Below, one piece after another: positions 37,238 to 45,753 of a DNA stretch of 64,000 bases. Under the pieces are notes generated by a model. That model made no database searches. It saw nothing but the letters and a program-made list of their open reading frames with translations, and had not been told where the DNA came from. Position numbers and translations under genes: made by a program. The DNA lies in the NCBI RefSeq assembly GCF_018449635.1, contig NZ_JAAVUV010000011.1:124001-188000 (forward strand), given 5' to 3'. This stretch comes from Caballeronia sp. dw_276. GTDB lineage: Bacteria > Pseudomonadota > Gammaproteobacteria > Burkholderiales > Burkholderiaceae. Every line of letters begins with the position of its first letter. The first letter of the stretch is position 1.

Positions 37238-38836
37238 TCAAGCAGCCGGACTGATCTCCACACGCCGTGCTTCTCTCGCGTCAGCACCGCCCGTGATCGT
37301 TTCCGGCTTCTTCAAAATAATGCGGTCTTCTGCAATGCCCGCGGCCTTCAGCGCGTCGCGAACGGCTTGCGCGCGCGTCTTCGCCAATTCGGCGTTGGTC
37401 GCGGCAGAACCGGTTGCGTCGGTGAAACCCGACAAATTGAACTTCGCGTCAGGATGCGCCTTCGCGTAATCAGCGGCGGCCTGGACGGCTGCTGCAGCGT
37501 CGGCGGGCAACACGTTCTTGCCCGTTTCGAAATAGATGCTGGCGGGCAGTCCGGCCGACTGGGCCGCACTGTCCGAAGCCGGAGCCGATGCAGCCGATGC
37601 AGCGCTCGCCGCTGCGTCCGAACCTGCCGCCGCCGGAGCAGCAGCCCCGGCCGCCGCCAGATGATCCCCGCCTTCAGGCATCTTGCCGTTGCGTGCATCC
37701 GCGACTTGCTTCGGCTGGAGAATGTCGCCGGTGTGGTTGCCCCACGTATTGCGTTCGTACGTGATCACCGAAGCGATCTCGACGTCGTTCAACGTCGCGC
37801 TCCAGTTGGGCATGGCGCCCTTGCCCTTCAACACGATGTTCACGTGCTCCGCAATCGGACCGTTGGCAATCTTGCTGCCGTCGAGCGCCGGAAACTGTCC
37901 TGCGCCCTTTCCGGTCGGCTGGTGGCAGACCGCGCAATTCGCCGTGTAGACCTTTTCACCACGCGCTTTCAGCTCGTCCATGGTGTAGGTCTTGTTCGGA
38001 TCGTCGGCGCTGGCAGCCATTTTCTTTTTCTGGCCATCGACCCATTTTGTGTAGTCGTCAGCGGACAGCACTTCCACCACGACCGGCATGTAAGCGTGTT
38101 CCTTGCCGCACAACTCGGTACAGAAGCCACGGAACGTACCGATCTTCTCGGCCTTGAACCAGGTGTCGCGCACGAAGCCAGGAATGGCGTCCTGCTTCAC
38201 GCCGAATGCCGGGACGTACCACGAGTGGACCACGTCGTTGGCGGTGGTGATGATGCGGATTTTCTTGTCGACCGGAACCACGAGCGGGTTGTCGACTTCC
38301 TGCAGATACAGCTCGCCGATCGGCTCCTGGCCGTTGACCTGGCTGCGCGGCGTGGTGAGCGTGGACAGGAAATTGATGCCTTCGCCCGGTCCCTTCACGT
38401 AGTCGTAGCCCCACTTCCACTGATAACCGGTCACTTTCACGGTCAGGTCAGCGTTGGTCGTGTCCTTCATGGCGACCACGGCCTTGGTAGCCGGCAGCGC
38501 CATCAGCACGACGATCACAAACGGAACGATCGTCCAGATGATTTCGACGGTGGTGCTTTCGTGGAAATTGGACGCCTTGTGTCCCTTCGACTTGCGGTGC
38601 ATCAGGACGGAATAGAACATCACGCCGAACACGCCGATAAAAATCACCGTGCAGATGATCAGCATGAACGTATGGAGGCCGTAGAGCTCCTCGGCGATCT
38701 TCGTCACGGGCGTCTGGAAGTTGAGTTCGTTCACTCCAGGACCGCCGGGAACGTCACTGACCGCCAGGGCTGCGCCGGCGAACAGGAGTCCGCTTAACGC
38801 CAGCACGCCCGAGAGGGCTCGCTTGATTGTTTTCAT
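37238..38836 (-). CDS. ctaC: Cytochrome c oxidase subunit II fused to cytochrome c and OmpA-like domains
   Basis: 532 residues from ATG 38836 (AAGGA upstream). Order: signal/first helix (1-25), two membrane helices (about 55-80 and 98-120), and a CuA cupredoxin domain with all ligands (His204, Cys239, Glu241, Cys243, His247, Met250). A class I cytochrome c domain follows (CAVCH 301-305, likely axial Met352), then an Ala/Ser linker (about 395-430) and an OmpA-like peptidoglycan-binding domain (about 434-530, with Asp473 and Arg488). The fused cytochrome c marks a caa3-type subunit. The OmpA-like tail is unusual and could tether the oxidase to the cell wall. Confidence 0.95.
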   Translation of the reverse strand: MKTIKRALSGVLALSGLLFAGAALAVSDVPGGPGVNELNFQTPVTKIAEELYGLHTFMLIICTVIFIGVFGVMFYSVLMHRKSKGHKASNFHESTTVEIIWTIVPFVIVVLMALPATKAVVAMKDTTNADLTVKVTGYQWKWGYDYVKGPGEGINFLSTLTTPRSQVNGQEPIGELYLQEVDNPLVVPVDKKIRIITTANDVVHSWYVPAFGVKQDAIPGFVRDTWFKAEKIGTFRGFCTELCGKEHAYMPVVVEVLSADDYTKWVDGQKKKMAASADDPNKTYTMDELKARGEKVYTANCAVCHQPTGKGAGQFPALDGSKIANGPIAEHVNIVLKGKGAMPNWSATLNDVEIASVITYERNTWGNHTGDILQPKQVADARNGKMPEGGDHLAAAGAAAPAAAGSDAAASAASAASAPASDSAAQSAGLPASIYFETGKNVLPADAAAAVQAAADYAKAHPDAKFNLSGFTDATGSAATNAELAKTRAQAVRDALKAAGIAEDRIILKKPETITGGADAREARRVEISPAA

Positions 38837-38939
38837 AGCTTCCTTACCCAAAATTTCCATTCAGACCCTCGACCCCCGTTTGCATCCGTCCGACTCCTGC
38901 ATCGCTTCCCCCCGGAGGCGATTTACCCGGCAACGCATG

Positions 38940-39416
38940 TCAGTTGCAGCGCATCAGCCATGTGCGCAACTCGACGGCAAACTGCTTGCGCCGATGCTGT
39001 GCCAGATGAATCCCGACAGGCACCGACTGACCCCGCGACACCAGCGTGACCGGATCCCTTGGCCTCGCTCCCGGTTCGACCCGGACCCAGCGCGGGTTGA
39101 ACTCCACCTGAGTCAGGGTTTCGGCATCCATGCGTTCAATCAGAAGCCGGTCGTGAAACAGCAGGATCCGCTCGTAATCGACAGCATGGCGCGCGTAGAT
39201 GACGAACGCGATACCAACCGCCAGCAATTCGATACCCGTAAAAGGCAGCACCAGCCAAGCGCCCGCCCAAACCAGCAAACTCGCGATCAGCAAAGAAAAC
39301 AGCGCCAGCGACACATAAAACGCCACGAACTGGCGCGGCGAAACGGAACAGTTCCGCTTGAACAGCCAGTCCTTCACGACCGGTTCGGGGTCCATCAGCA
39401 GATCGGTTGCTTGCAT
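38940..39416 (-). CDS. DUF2244 membrane protein
   Basis: A 158-residue integral membrane protein with two adjacent helices (about 31-52 and 55-76) and a C-terminal soluble part containing VEFNPRWVRVE. It matches DUF2244, a family often located just upstream of cytochrome oxidase genes in proteobacteria. It is the first gene after the cta promoter, so it is probably cotranscribed with ctaC and ctaD. Function unknown. Confidence 0.82.
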   Translation of the reverse strand: MQATDLLMDPEPVVKDWLFKRNCSVSPRQFVAFYVSLALFSLLIASLLVWAGAWLVLPFTGIELLAVGIAFVIYARHAVDYERILLFHDRLLIERMDAETLTQVEFNPRWVRVEPGARPRDPVTLVSRGQSVPVGIHLAQHRRKQFAVELRTWLMRCN

Positions 39417-39731
39417 CGCCGTCTCCCGCTTCAGAGTTGTCTCACCCGCGCAGCGCCAAGTGCCAAATCCTGTTCACTTGTTGCTCACCCGTCGCTAGGA
39501 ATACGACGAAAATCATGCCAGCCAGGCGACAAACTGACGCATTATAGGCGCGTTGCCCAGCATCCACAAGCAAGGTGGCATAAGCCTCAAAGCCAAGCCG
39601 CACAAGCTTCTGCGCCCTTTTGCCGCACCCTTTTGGACGCTTGTCAACGCGCGTATTCGCGGGGATGCAAAGGTCATCGCAAGTTTGTTTTGGCTTCGTT
39701 CCGGTGGCCCCGTCGCTCTAATCTGCCTCGT
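39417..39731. other. cta operon promoter region
   Basis: 315 bases between the DUF2244 gene and bioC with no convincing gene. It contains the cta promoter at 39541-39569 (minus strand) and otherwise nothing I can assign. Confidence 0.5.
39541..39569 (-). promoter_or_regulatory. Sigma-70-like promoter of the cta operon
   Basis: On the minus strand: TTGTGG (39569-39564), a 17-base spacer, TATAAT (39546-39541). The start point would be near 39534, about 118 bases before the DUF2244 gene. Confidence 0.65.
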
Positions 39732-40703
39732 TCACTTGCTGCGCTTTGGGCCTCGTCCTATATCTTCCAGCCTGATTATTCCGTGCCCTTCCGCTGTCAT
39801 TCGCGGTACGGCCTTCCATGCGTGGCCGTAGATCACCTCGAAGGTCAGCGGTATCGTGCCGTCTTCGCGTCGCCGTGATTCCAGCGCCGCGTGCAGCGCG
39901 TCGCGCAATTTGCGTCCATGTTGCTGTGCGCCTGTATCCGCGGGAAAAGCACCCCAGCCACGTACATCCTTCAACAACGATTCCGGCGATTTGTACGTGA
40001 TCGTCAGCACTTCCTGATCCATCACCGGAATTTCAAAGCCGCTCTCGACGAGCATGTCGCCGAGGTCATGCATATCGACAAATTCGATGGTGTGCCGCCG
40101 CGGCGCCAATCCCAACGACTTTTCCGCCTGCGTGTATGCACCGCTGAGTTCTTTCAGCGTGTCGGGGCCGAGCGAGCTAAACATCAGCAAGCCATTTACC
40201 TTCAGCACGCGCGCCCATTCGGGGAGCACAAGGTCGGGCCGCGCGTGCCATTGCAACGCCAGATTCGACCAGAGCATCTCGAATGCATTGCCGGCAAAGG
40301 GAAGCTCGGCGAAATCGCCCTGCGCCAATTGCGGTCCGCGTGCGCCGAATGCCTTGCCCAGCGTGGCGGGCAAGAAGCGGCGCCAGCCAGCGTTGGCTTC
40401 CGACTCAGCCCTCTCGGCCTGGTTCGCCCGGTCGAGCATTGCCGCCGATAAATCCAGCCCGATCACCGAGGCATCCGCAAAGCGTTCGCGCAGCCCTGGC
40501 AAGTCGGCCCCCACGCCACAACCCGCATCGAGAACGCGCACAGGCGCGACCTTGATGTACTCGAGCCGCTCGCGCATACGCGCCGCGATCTCGCGCGGCA
40601 GAAATGCGACGTCATCGAAACGCGCGGCCCGGCGATCGAAAATTTGCCGGATACGGCGCGAATCGTAGGCCGGACGGCCAGCGTTGGCGGAAGTTGAGGA
40701 CAT
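39732..40703 (-). CDS. bioC: Malonyl-ACP O-methyltransferase BioC-like
   Basis: SAM-dependent methyltransferase thought to start the pimeloyl moiety of biotin. The 323-residue protein starts at ATG 40703, has the Rossmann motif VLDAGCGVGAD (about residues 58-68), LPFAGNAFEMLWSNLALQWH as expected for BioC, and LKVNGLLMFSSLGPDTLKEL. It is longer than E. coli BioC. The nearest biotin genes are not in the window, so a related methyltransferase role remains possible. It is divergent from comF. Confidence 0.85.
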   Translation of the reverse strand: MSSTSANAGRPAYDSRRIRQIFDRRAARFDDVAFLPREIAARMRERLEYIKVAPVRVLDAGCGVGADLPGLRERFADASVIGLDLSAAMLDRANQAERAESEANAGWRRFLPATLGKAFGARGPQLAQGDFAELPFAGNAFEMLWSNLALQWHARPDLVLPEWARVLKVNGLLMFSSLGPDTLKELSGAYTQAEKSLGLAPRRHTIEFVDMHDLGDMLVESGFEIPVMDQEVLTITYKSPESLLKDVRGWGAFPADTGAQQHGRKLRDALHAALESRRREDGTIPLTFEVIYGHAWKAVPRMTAEGHGIIRLEDIGRGPKRSK

Positions 40704-40836
40704 GACAACCTGTTTTCTAAGAGTGCGAAGTATACTCGGTCGATTGTTAAAACGTTCAGCAAAACCAGACGGCACAACGGTTCGCTGGCGTTATAGCCAG
40801 TATTTCGGGTTGTTCCTGTGTATTTGGGTCGGGTTT

Positions 40837-41640
40837 ATGAATCGACAATTTTTCGTGACGTTGTACGGTTCCGATCCGGGTTCACGCTTGGTACGAAAAG
40901 GCTTTGTGAATGCCGCGCGCTGGTTTGCCAAGATGCGCGACATCGCATTACCGAGTCAGTGCGCATTGTGTGGCAATTTGTCGCACAGCGTATTGTGTGC
41001 TGGCTGCGATGAACAGTATTGGAATCAGGCACGCCTGCGCTGTGCCGTTTGTGCACTGCCCATGCCTGTGCTTGCCGGACCGGGCCGTGATCGCGCGGGC
41101 TCTCAGTTGCATTGCAAACTTTGCATGGCCGAGCCCCCGCACTTCGACGCAACCATCGCGCTGGGCGATTACCGCGCGCCACTCGATACACTCGCGCTCG
41201 AGTTGAAATTTCATGCGCGGCTTGCCGGTGCGGACGAGTTCGCACGGCAGTTGCGAGCCATGTTCGAAGATACTGATTCGGCTGCGCCTGACATTGTCGC
41301 GCCAGTGCCTTTATCGCGAAAACGCCTTAGAACACGCGGTTACAACCAGGCATGGTGTATCGGCAAACCGTTGGCACGCCGGCTCAGCGCGCGGGCTGAT
41401 GCAACGCTGATCGAACGTACCCGCGATACCGCGCCGCAAGCAAAGCTTGACCTCGATACACGCCGGCACAACGTCGGCGATGCCTTCAAAGTGCTGCGCG
41501 ACGTTCGCGGCAAACACGTCGGTGTCGTCGATGACGTGATGACTTCGGGCGCAACCCTAGACGCGCTGGCGCGCACGCTGAAAACCGCCGGCGCCCGTCG
41601 CGTCACCAATTTCGTCGCGCTGCGTACGCCGCAAGACTAA
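40837..41640 (+). CDS. comF: ComF-family phosphoribosyltransferase-like protein
   Basis: A double-zinc-finger/PRTase protein associated with DNA uptake in competent bacteria. ATG 40837 is used because the longer frame would run into the divergent bioC start; 267 residues. Four CxxC pairs are seen (CALC, CAGC, CAVC, CKLC) in the first 100 residues, then the phosphoribosyltransferase domain with VPLSRKRLRTRGYNQ and VVDDVMTSGATLDA. The ribosome site is weak, so the start is uncertain. Confidence 0.88.
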   Translation: MNRQFFVTLYGSDPGSRLVRKGFVNAARWFAKMRDIALPSQCALCGNLSHSVLCAGCDEQYWNQARLRCAVCALPMPVLAGPGRDRAGSQLHCKLCMAEPPHFDATIALGDYRAPLDTLALELKFHARLAGADEFARQLRAMFEDTDSAAPDIVAPVPLSRKRLRTRGYNQAWCIGKPLARRLSARADATLIERTRDTAPQAKLDLDTRRHNVGDAFKVLRDVRGKHVGVVDDVMTSGATLDALARTLKTAGARRVTNFVALRTPQD

Positions 41641-41658
41641 TTTTTCGAGCCATCGTTT

Positions 41659-42129
41659 ATGTTCAATGTTGTACTTGTCGAACCTGAAATTCCGCCGAAT
41701 ACCGGCAACGTGATCCGGCTCTGCGCCAATACGGGCGCACGTCTGCATTTGATCGAGCCGTTAGGTTTCCCGCTCGATGACGCCAAGATGCGCCGCGCCG
41801 GACTCGACTATCACGAGTACGCGCAGATGCACGTGCATTCGAGCTGGGATGCTTTTATCAAAAAAGAGACGCCCGACGTGAACCGCATGTTCGCGTTCAC
41901 AACGCGCGGTTCCACGCCGTTTTTCGGGCACGCGTTCCACGAAGACGACTGGTTTGTGTTCGGCGCGGAAACGCGCGGTTTGTCGGATGCGGTACTTGGA
42001 CAATTCACGAACGATCGTCGCGTCCGCTTGCCGATGCGCCCCGGAAACAGAAGTTTGAATCTGTCGAATACGGTGGCGATCGTGACGTTCGAAGCGTGGC
42101 GTCAGACGGGCTTCGAGGGCGGCGAATAA
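41659..42129 (+). CDS. trmL: tRNA (cytidine34-2'-O)-methyltransferase
   Basis: SPOUT-fold enzyme methylating the wobble base of leucine tRNAs. The 156-residue protein begins MFNVVLVEPEIPPNTGNVIR, the family signature, and has the knotted SAM site with FGAETRGLSD and LPMRPGNRSLNLSNTVAIV. It follows comF by 18 bases and converges on gpsA, with an 11-base gap in which a GAATAA/TTATTC repeat spans the stop codons. Confidence 0.95.
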   Translation: MFNVVLVEPEIPPNTGNVIRLCANTGARLHLIEPLGFPLDDAKMRRAGLDYHEYAQMHVHSSWDAFIKKETPDVNRMFAFTTRGSTPFFGHAFHEDDWFVFGAETRGLSDAVLGQFTNDRRVRLPMRPGNRSLNLSNTVAIVTFEAWRQTGFEGGE

Positions 42130-42140
42130 AGCAATGAGCC

Positions 42141-43139
42141 TTATTCCGCCTTCGCGTCCCGGCTCAGCAAGGCGTGAACGGCATCGCGCGGCGCGACGTT
42201 GTCGAACAAGACGCGGCACACGGCATGGGTGATCGGCATATCGATATTGTGAGATTCAGCCAGCGACAGTACCGCCCGCGCGCAGCGCACGCCTTCGGCA
42301 ACGTGACCGAGTGCGGCAAGGATGTCCGTCAAGGATCGGCCCGTCGCGAGTTGCATGCCGACCGTGCGGTTGCGCGACAAATCTCCGGTCGCCGTCAGGA
42401 TCAGATCGCCGAGTCCGGTCAGGCCGTGGAACGTCTCCGCGCGGCCGCCCAACGCCACGCCCAGCCGGGACATCTCGGCCAATCCGCGCGTGATCAACGC
42501 GGCGCGCGCGTTGAGGCCGAGCCCGAGTCCGTCGGCAATACCTGTTGCGATAGCGAGCACGTTCTTCACCGCGCCGCCCACTTCGACGCCGATCACGTCG
42601 TCGCCGGTATAGATCCGCATTGCGCCATGGTGGAAAGCCGCGACCGTACGCTCGCCTAACGTGACCGAAGCGCTTGCAACCGTCAGGGCCACTGGCAAAC
42701 CTTGCCCGACTTCGCGCGCAAAGCTCGGCCCGGAAAGCGTCCCATTGCTCGCATGCCGAGGCAATTCAGCCGTAACGACCTCGTTCGGCAAGCATTGGGT
42801 ATCGGCTTCAAATCCCTTGCATAACCACACGATATGCGCCGGGACGATGCCCGATTCGCGCATGGTCCGGCATAACGCGCGCAAGCCCGCGACGGGAGCG
42901 GCGACCACGCAAAGTGCATCGGCTGCCGCGCCGTGACTTAGCGCAGAGGAAAGATCCGGCTCATACACGAGTGACCCGGGCAGCGTCACGCCGCGCAGAT
43001 AGCGCTCGTTTTCATGAGAAATAGACAAGGATTCGATGAGCGCGCGGTCGCGCGCCCAGAGGACCGTGTCGTGGCGAGTGGCCAAATGGCCAGCCAGCGC
43101 GGTGCCCCACGCACCGGCGCCGAGAACGGCTACTTGCAT
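42141..43139 (-). CDS. gpsA: NAD(P)-dependent glycerol-3-phosphate dehydrogenase
   Basis: Makes sn-glycerol 3-phosphate for phospholipid synthesis. The 332-residue protein has the N-terminal Rossmann motif [12 protein letters not shown] (residues 4-15), [20 protein letters not shown] and the C-terminal [20 protein letters not shown] signature. It is downstream of secB (22-base gap), a common secB-gpsA pairing. Confidence 0.96.
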   Translation of the reverse strand: MQVAVLGAGAWGTALAGHLATRHDTVLWARDRALIESLSISHENERYLRGVTLPGSLVYEPDLSSALSHGAAADALCVVAAPVAGLRALCRTMRESGIVPAHIVWLCKGFEADTQCLPNEVVTAELPRHASNGTLSGPSFAREVGQGLPVALTVASASVTLGERTVAAFHHGAMRIYTGDDVIGVEVGGAVKNVLAIATGIADGLGLGLNARAALITRGLAEMSRLGVALGGRAETFHGLTGLGDLILTATGDLSRNRTVGMQLATGRSLTDILAALGHVAEGVRCARAVLSLAESHNIDMPITHAVCRVLFDNVAPRDAVHALLSRDAKAE

Positions 43140-43161
43140 GCCCGGCTCCGGAATAGCGGTT

Positions 43162-43635
43162 TTAGTTCAGTGTCGCGCCGTTCGCCACGCCTTCCTGGGC
43201 AGCGGACAACTGCGAAATACGTTGTTCGTACAGCGCCTGGAAGTTGATTTCCGCGAGGTGGATCGGCGGGAAACCAGCGCGCGTGATGGCGTCGGCAATA
43301 TTCGAGCGCAGGTACGGGAACAGGATGGTCGGGCAAGCAATGCCGACGAGCGGATCGATCTGGTCGGCCGGGATGTTGCGGATATCGAAAATGCCGGCTT
43401 GCTTGGCTTCGATCAGGAACGCGACCTTGTCCGACACCTTCGCCGTCACGGTGCCCGTTACCAGCACTTCGAACACGCTTTCTGCAAGGCGCTCAGCCTT
43501 CACGTCCACTTCCACTTCCACCGACGGCATGTCCTGCTCGAGGAAAATCGCCGGTGAATTGGGCTGCTCGAGCGACATATCCTTGAGATAGATGCGCTGG
43601 ATGTTAAAGAACGGTTGGTTGTTGTCGTCAGACAT
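43162..43635 (-). CDS. secB: Protein-export chaperone SecB
   Basis: Tetrameric cytosolic chaperone that keeps preproteins unfolded and hands them to SecA. The 157-residue protein shows [14 protein letters not shown] near residues 13-26, the conserved [24 protein letters not shown] region and an Asn/Ala tail. A GGGAATC ribosome site lies upstream. It is between grxC and gpsA. Confidence 0.97.
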   Translation of the reverse strand: MSDDNNQPFFNIQRIYLKDMSLEQPNSPAIFLEQDMPSVEVEVDVKAERLAESVFEVLVTGTVTAKVSDKVAFLIEAKQAGIFDIRNIPADQIDPLVGIACPTILFPYLRSNIADAITRAGFPPIHLAEINFQALYEQRISQLSAAQEGVANGATLN

Positions 43636-43726
43636 GTTGATTCCCTTGATTATTTAAAGTGCAGTCCGCGGCTTTTCCGGTTTTTCCGGCTCAATGCCAC
43701 CGACTGCTTTGCTGCCGGCAACGCGT

Positions 43727-43987
43727 TCAGGCCGCCTCGAGCAGCGGCATCAGGCCGCCCTTGCGATCAAGCGCGGACAGGTCGTCGTACCCGCCGACAT
43801 GCGTTTCACCGATAAACACCTGCGGCACCGTCCGACGGCCCGTACGCGTCATCATTTCTTCACGTTTTGCCGGATCACGGTCGATCAGCACCTTCTCGAC
43901 GTTTTCCACGCCGCGCGACTTTAGTAGACGTTCGGCCATCTGGCAATACGGGCACACTTGCGTGCTGTACATGATTACTTTGTTCAC
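43727..43987 (-). CDS. grxC: Glutaredoxin 3
   Basis: Glutathione-dependent disulphide reductase. GTG 43987 is chosen because AAGGAG lies eight bases ahead and it overlaps the stop of the rhodanese gene (GTGA). The 86-residue protein has the CPYC active site (Cys12, Cys15), TVPQVFIG and the GGYDDLSAL glutathione-binding loop. It is followed by secB. Confidence 0.95.
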   Translation of the reverse strand: MNKVIMYSTQVCPYCQMAERLLKSRGVENVEKVLIDRDPAKREEMMTRTGRRTVPQVFIGETHVGGYDDLSALDRKGGLMPLLEAA

Positions 43988-44409
43988 TTTAGGGCTCCTT
44001 GTTTCACGACCGGCATGCCGGCTTTCTGCCAGGCATCCAGCCCGCCTTGCAATACGTGGACCTCGGCGTAGCCTGCATCGCTCACAATCTGGCTCGCCTT
44101 CTGGGACTGTTGCCCGGTCTGGCAAACGAGCAAGACCGGATTGCTCTTATTCTTCGCGATTTGGCCAACTTTTGCTTGGAGCTCCGCCAAAACGAAGTTT
44201 TTCGCGGCAGGAATGTGCCCTTGCGAGTATTCGGCGGCCGGCCGCAAGTCGATGACCGAGGCGTTGCGCCGGTTGATCAGGAGGACGGCATCGGCCGGTG
44301 AAACGGCGCCGCGGCCGCGCCGCATAAGCGTTGGCCACAGCAGCAACCCGCCCGAAACAAGGAGGACGGCAATAAGTACGAGGTTGGTGTAATCGGTGAA
44401 AAACTTCAC
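43984..44409 (-). CDS. Membrane-anchored rhodanese-like protein
   Basis: A 141-residue protein: one N-terminal membrane helix (about 8-26) and a single rhodanese domain with active-site cysteine in VLLVCQTGQQS near residue 97. GTG 44409 is used as start. Homologues are found just upstream of grxC and secB in many proteobacteria (YibN-like). A role in sulphur or redox handling is likely, but the substrate is unknown. Confidence 0.88.
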   Translation of the reverse strand: MKFFTDYTNLVLIAVLLVSGGLLLWPTLMRRGRGAVSPADAVLLINRRNASVIDLRPAAEYSQGHIPAAKNFVLAELQAKVGQIAKNKSNPVLLVCQTGQQSQKASQIVSDAGYAEVHVLQGGLDAWQKAGMPVVKQGALK

Positions 44410-44620
44410 GTCGGGACCGCCGGATTGGGAGTGTGGAGAAAAGAAAAGCCGCAAAAAAATCGGGACAATCCAGCCATTATAAAATAACCGTTCTCCGCAA
44501 AGGCATCGGCCGAACGGCCGAGTTGCGCCGGAACGCATTGCCGCACAAAATCGATGCCAGTTTTCCCCTACCCGCTGTCTCTAACCGGCTTCCCAACTAA
44601 CCGACCTCTAAACGGACATC

Positions 44621-45367
44621 ATGTACAAGCTAGTGCTCATCCGCCACGGCGAATCCACGTGGAACAAGGAAAACAGATTCACAGGCTGGGTCGACGTCGA
44701 CCTGACCGAACAAGGCGTGCGCGAGGCTCAGCAAGCCGGCGTCTTGCTGAAGGAAGCGGGCTTCAGTTTCGACATTGCGTACACCTCGGTCCTCAAGCGC
44801 GCGATCCGCACGCTCTGGCACGTGCAGGATCAAATGGACGAGATGTACCTGCCCGTCGTGCATTCGTGGCGGCTGAACGAGCGGCACTACGGTGCGCTCG
44901 CGGGTCTGAACAAGGCCGAAACGGCGAAGAAATACGGCGACGAACAAGTGCTGATCTGGCGCAGAAGTTATGACACGCCGCCGCCGGCACTCGATCCGTC
45001 GGATGAACGCACCTCGTTCAACGATCCTCGCTACGCCAAGGTGCCGCGCGAAGAGCTGCCGCTGACCGAGTGCCTGAAGGACACGGTGGCGCGCGTGCTG
45101 CCCATTTGGAACGAGTCCATCGGGCCGGCCGTCAAGTCGGGACGGCGCGTGCTGATTGCCGCGCACGGCAATTCCATGCGCGCCTTGATCAAATATCTGG
45201 ACGGCATTTCCGATGACGATATCGTAGGATTAAATATCCCGAATGGCGTGCCGCTCGTCTACGAACTCGACGAAAACCTGAAACCTATCAAACATTATTA
45301 TCTCGGCGACCCCGACGCTATTGCGAAGGCGCAGGCTGCAGTCGCGAAACAGGGTAAAGCGGGATAA
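44621..45367 (+). CDS. gpmA: 2,3-bisphosphoglycerate-dependent phosphoglycerate mutase
   Basis: Interconverts 3- and 2-phosphoglycerate in glycolysis and gluconeogenesis. The 248-residue protein has the phosphohistidine motif [18 protein letters not shown] (His9), the [12 protein letters not shown] region and the second catalytic histidine in [10 protein letters not shown]. It is divergent from the rhodanese-grxC-secB run. Confidence 0.97.
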   Translation: MYKLVLIRHGESTWNKENRFTGWVDVDLTEQGVREAQQAGVLLKEAGFSFDIAYTSVLKRAIRTLWHVQDQMDEMYLPVVHSWRLNERHYGALAGLNKAETAKKYGDEQVLIWRRSYDTPPPALDPSDERTSFNDPRYAKVPREELPLTECLKDTVARVLPIWNESIGPAVKSGRRVLIAAHGNSMRALIKYLDGISDDDIVGLNIPNGVPLVYELDENLKPIKHYYLGDPDAIAKAQAAVAKQGKAG

Positions 45368-45753
45368 TCAGGATTCGGCGTGCAACCGGGGCCGGACCAT
45401 CGGAATGCCGGATTCCGGTTGCCCGCCCCGCCGCGCGAGAGATGCGAATCCTGAGGCTCGCATCTCTCGTGTCTTATGGTCCAAGCAAATCCACTCTTAG
45501 GCCATCGGCGGCAGTCATTGATTTTTACTGGCGGATAAACCGCTATCAGGTCTTTTTGCTGTAGTCACATAACCGGGCCCGACATTTGCGTACGGATTAC
45601 CGTTTTTAAAAAATCGCAGCTTCGAAGAAGAACTTACCCACTATGCCGGCGAGGGCTGTTTAAGCTGTGTTTAAGTCGTGGTCCGGGGCTTGCAGTTATA
45701 CTGCCCAGTCAACCACGACGCAGCCTAATCCGCTTCCGACCGCAACAGACTCT
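45368..45753. other. gpmA-ctpA intergenic region with perfect hairpin
   Basis: 386 bases without a convincing gene. GAGAGATGCGA (45437-45447) and TCGCATCTCTC (45458-45468) form a perfect 11-bp stem with a 10-base loop, 70 bases after gpmA; it lacks a T-run. The second half, AT-richer, should hold the ctpA promoter; TATACT at about 45697 is a possible -10. Confidence 0.5.

Noticed and set aside
36608-38797. Very long open frame on the plus strand opposite ctaD and ctaC
   Set aside because: It is an antisense shadow of two high-GC genes, with no start signals and a composition typical of reverse-frame translation. The minus-strand proteins are certain.
42121-42146. GAATAA/TTATTC repeat between trmL and gpsA as a terminator
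   Set aside because: Only six base pairs, A/T-rich, and made largely of the two opposing stop-codon regions.
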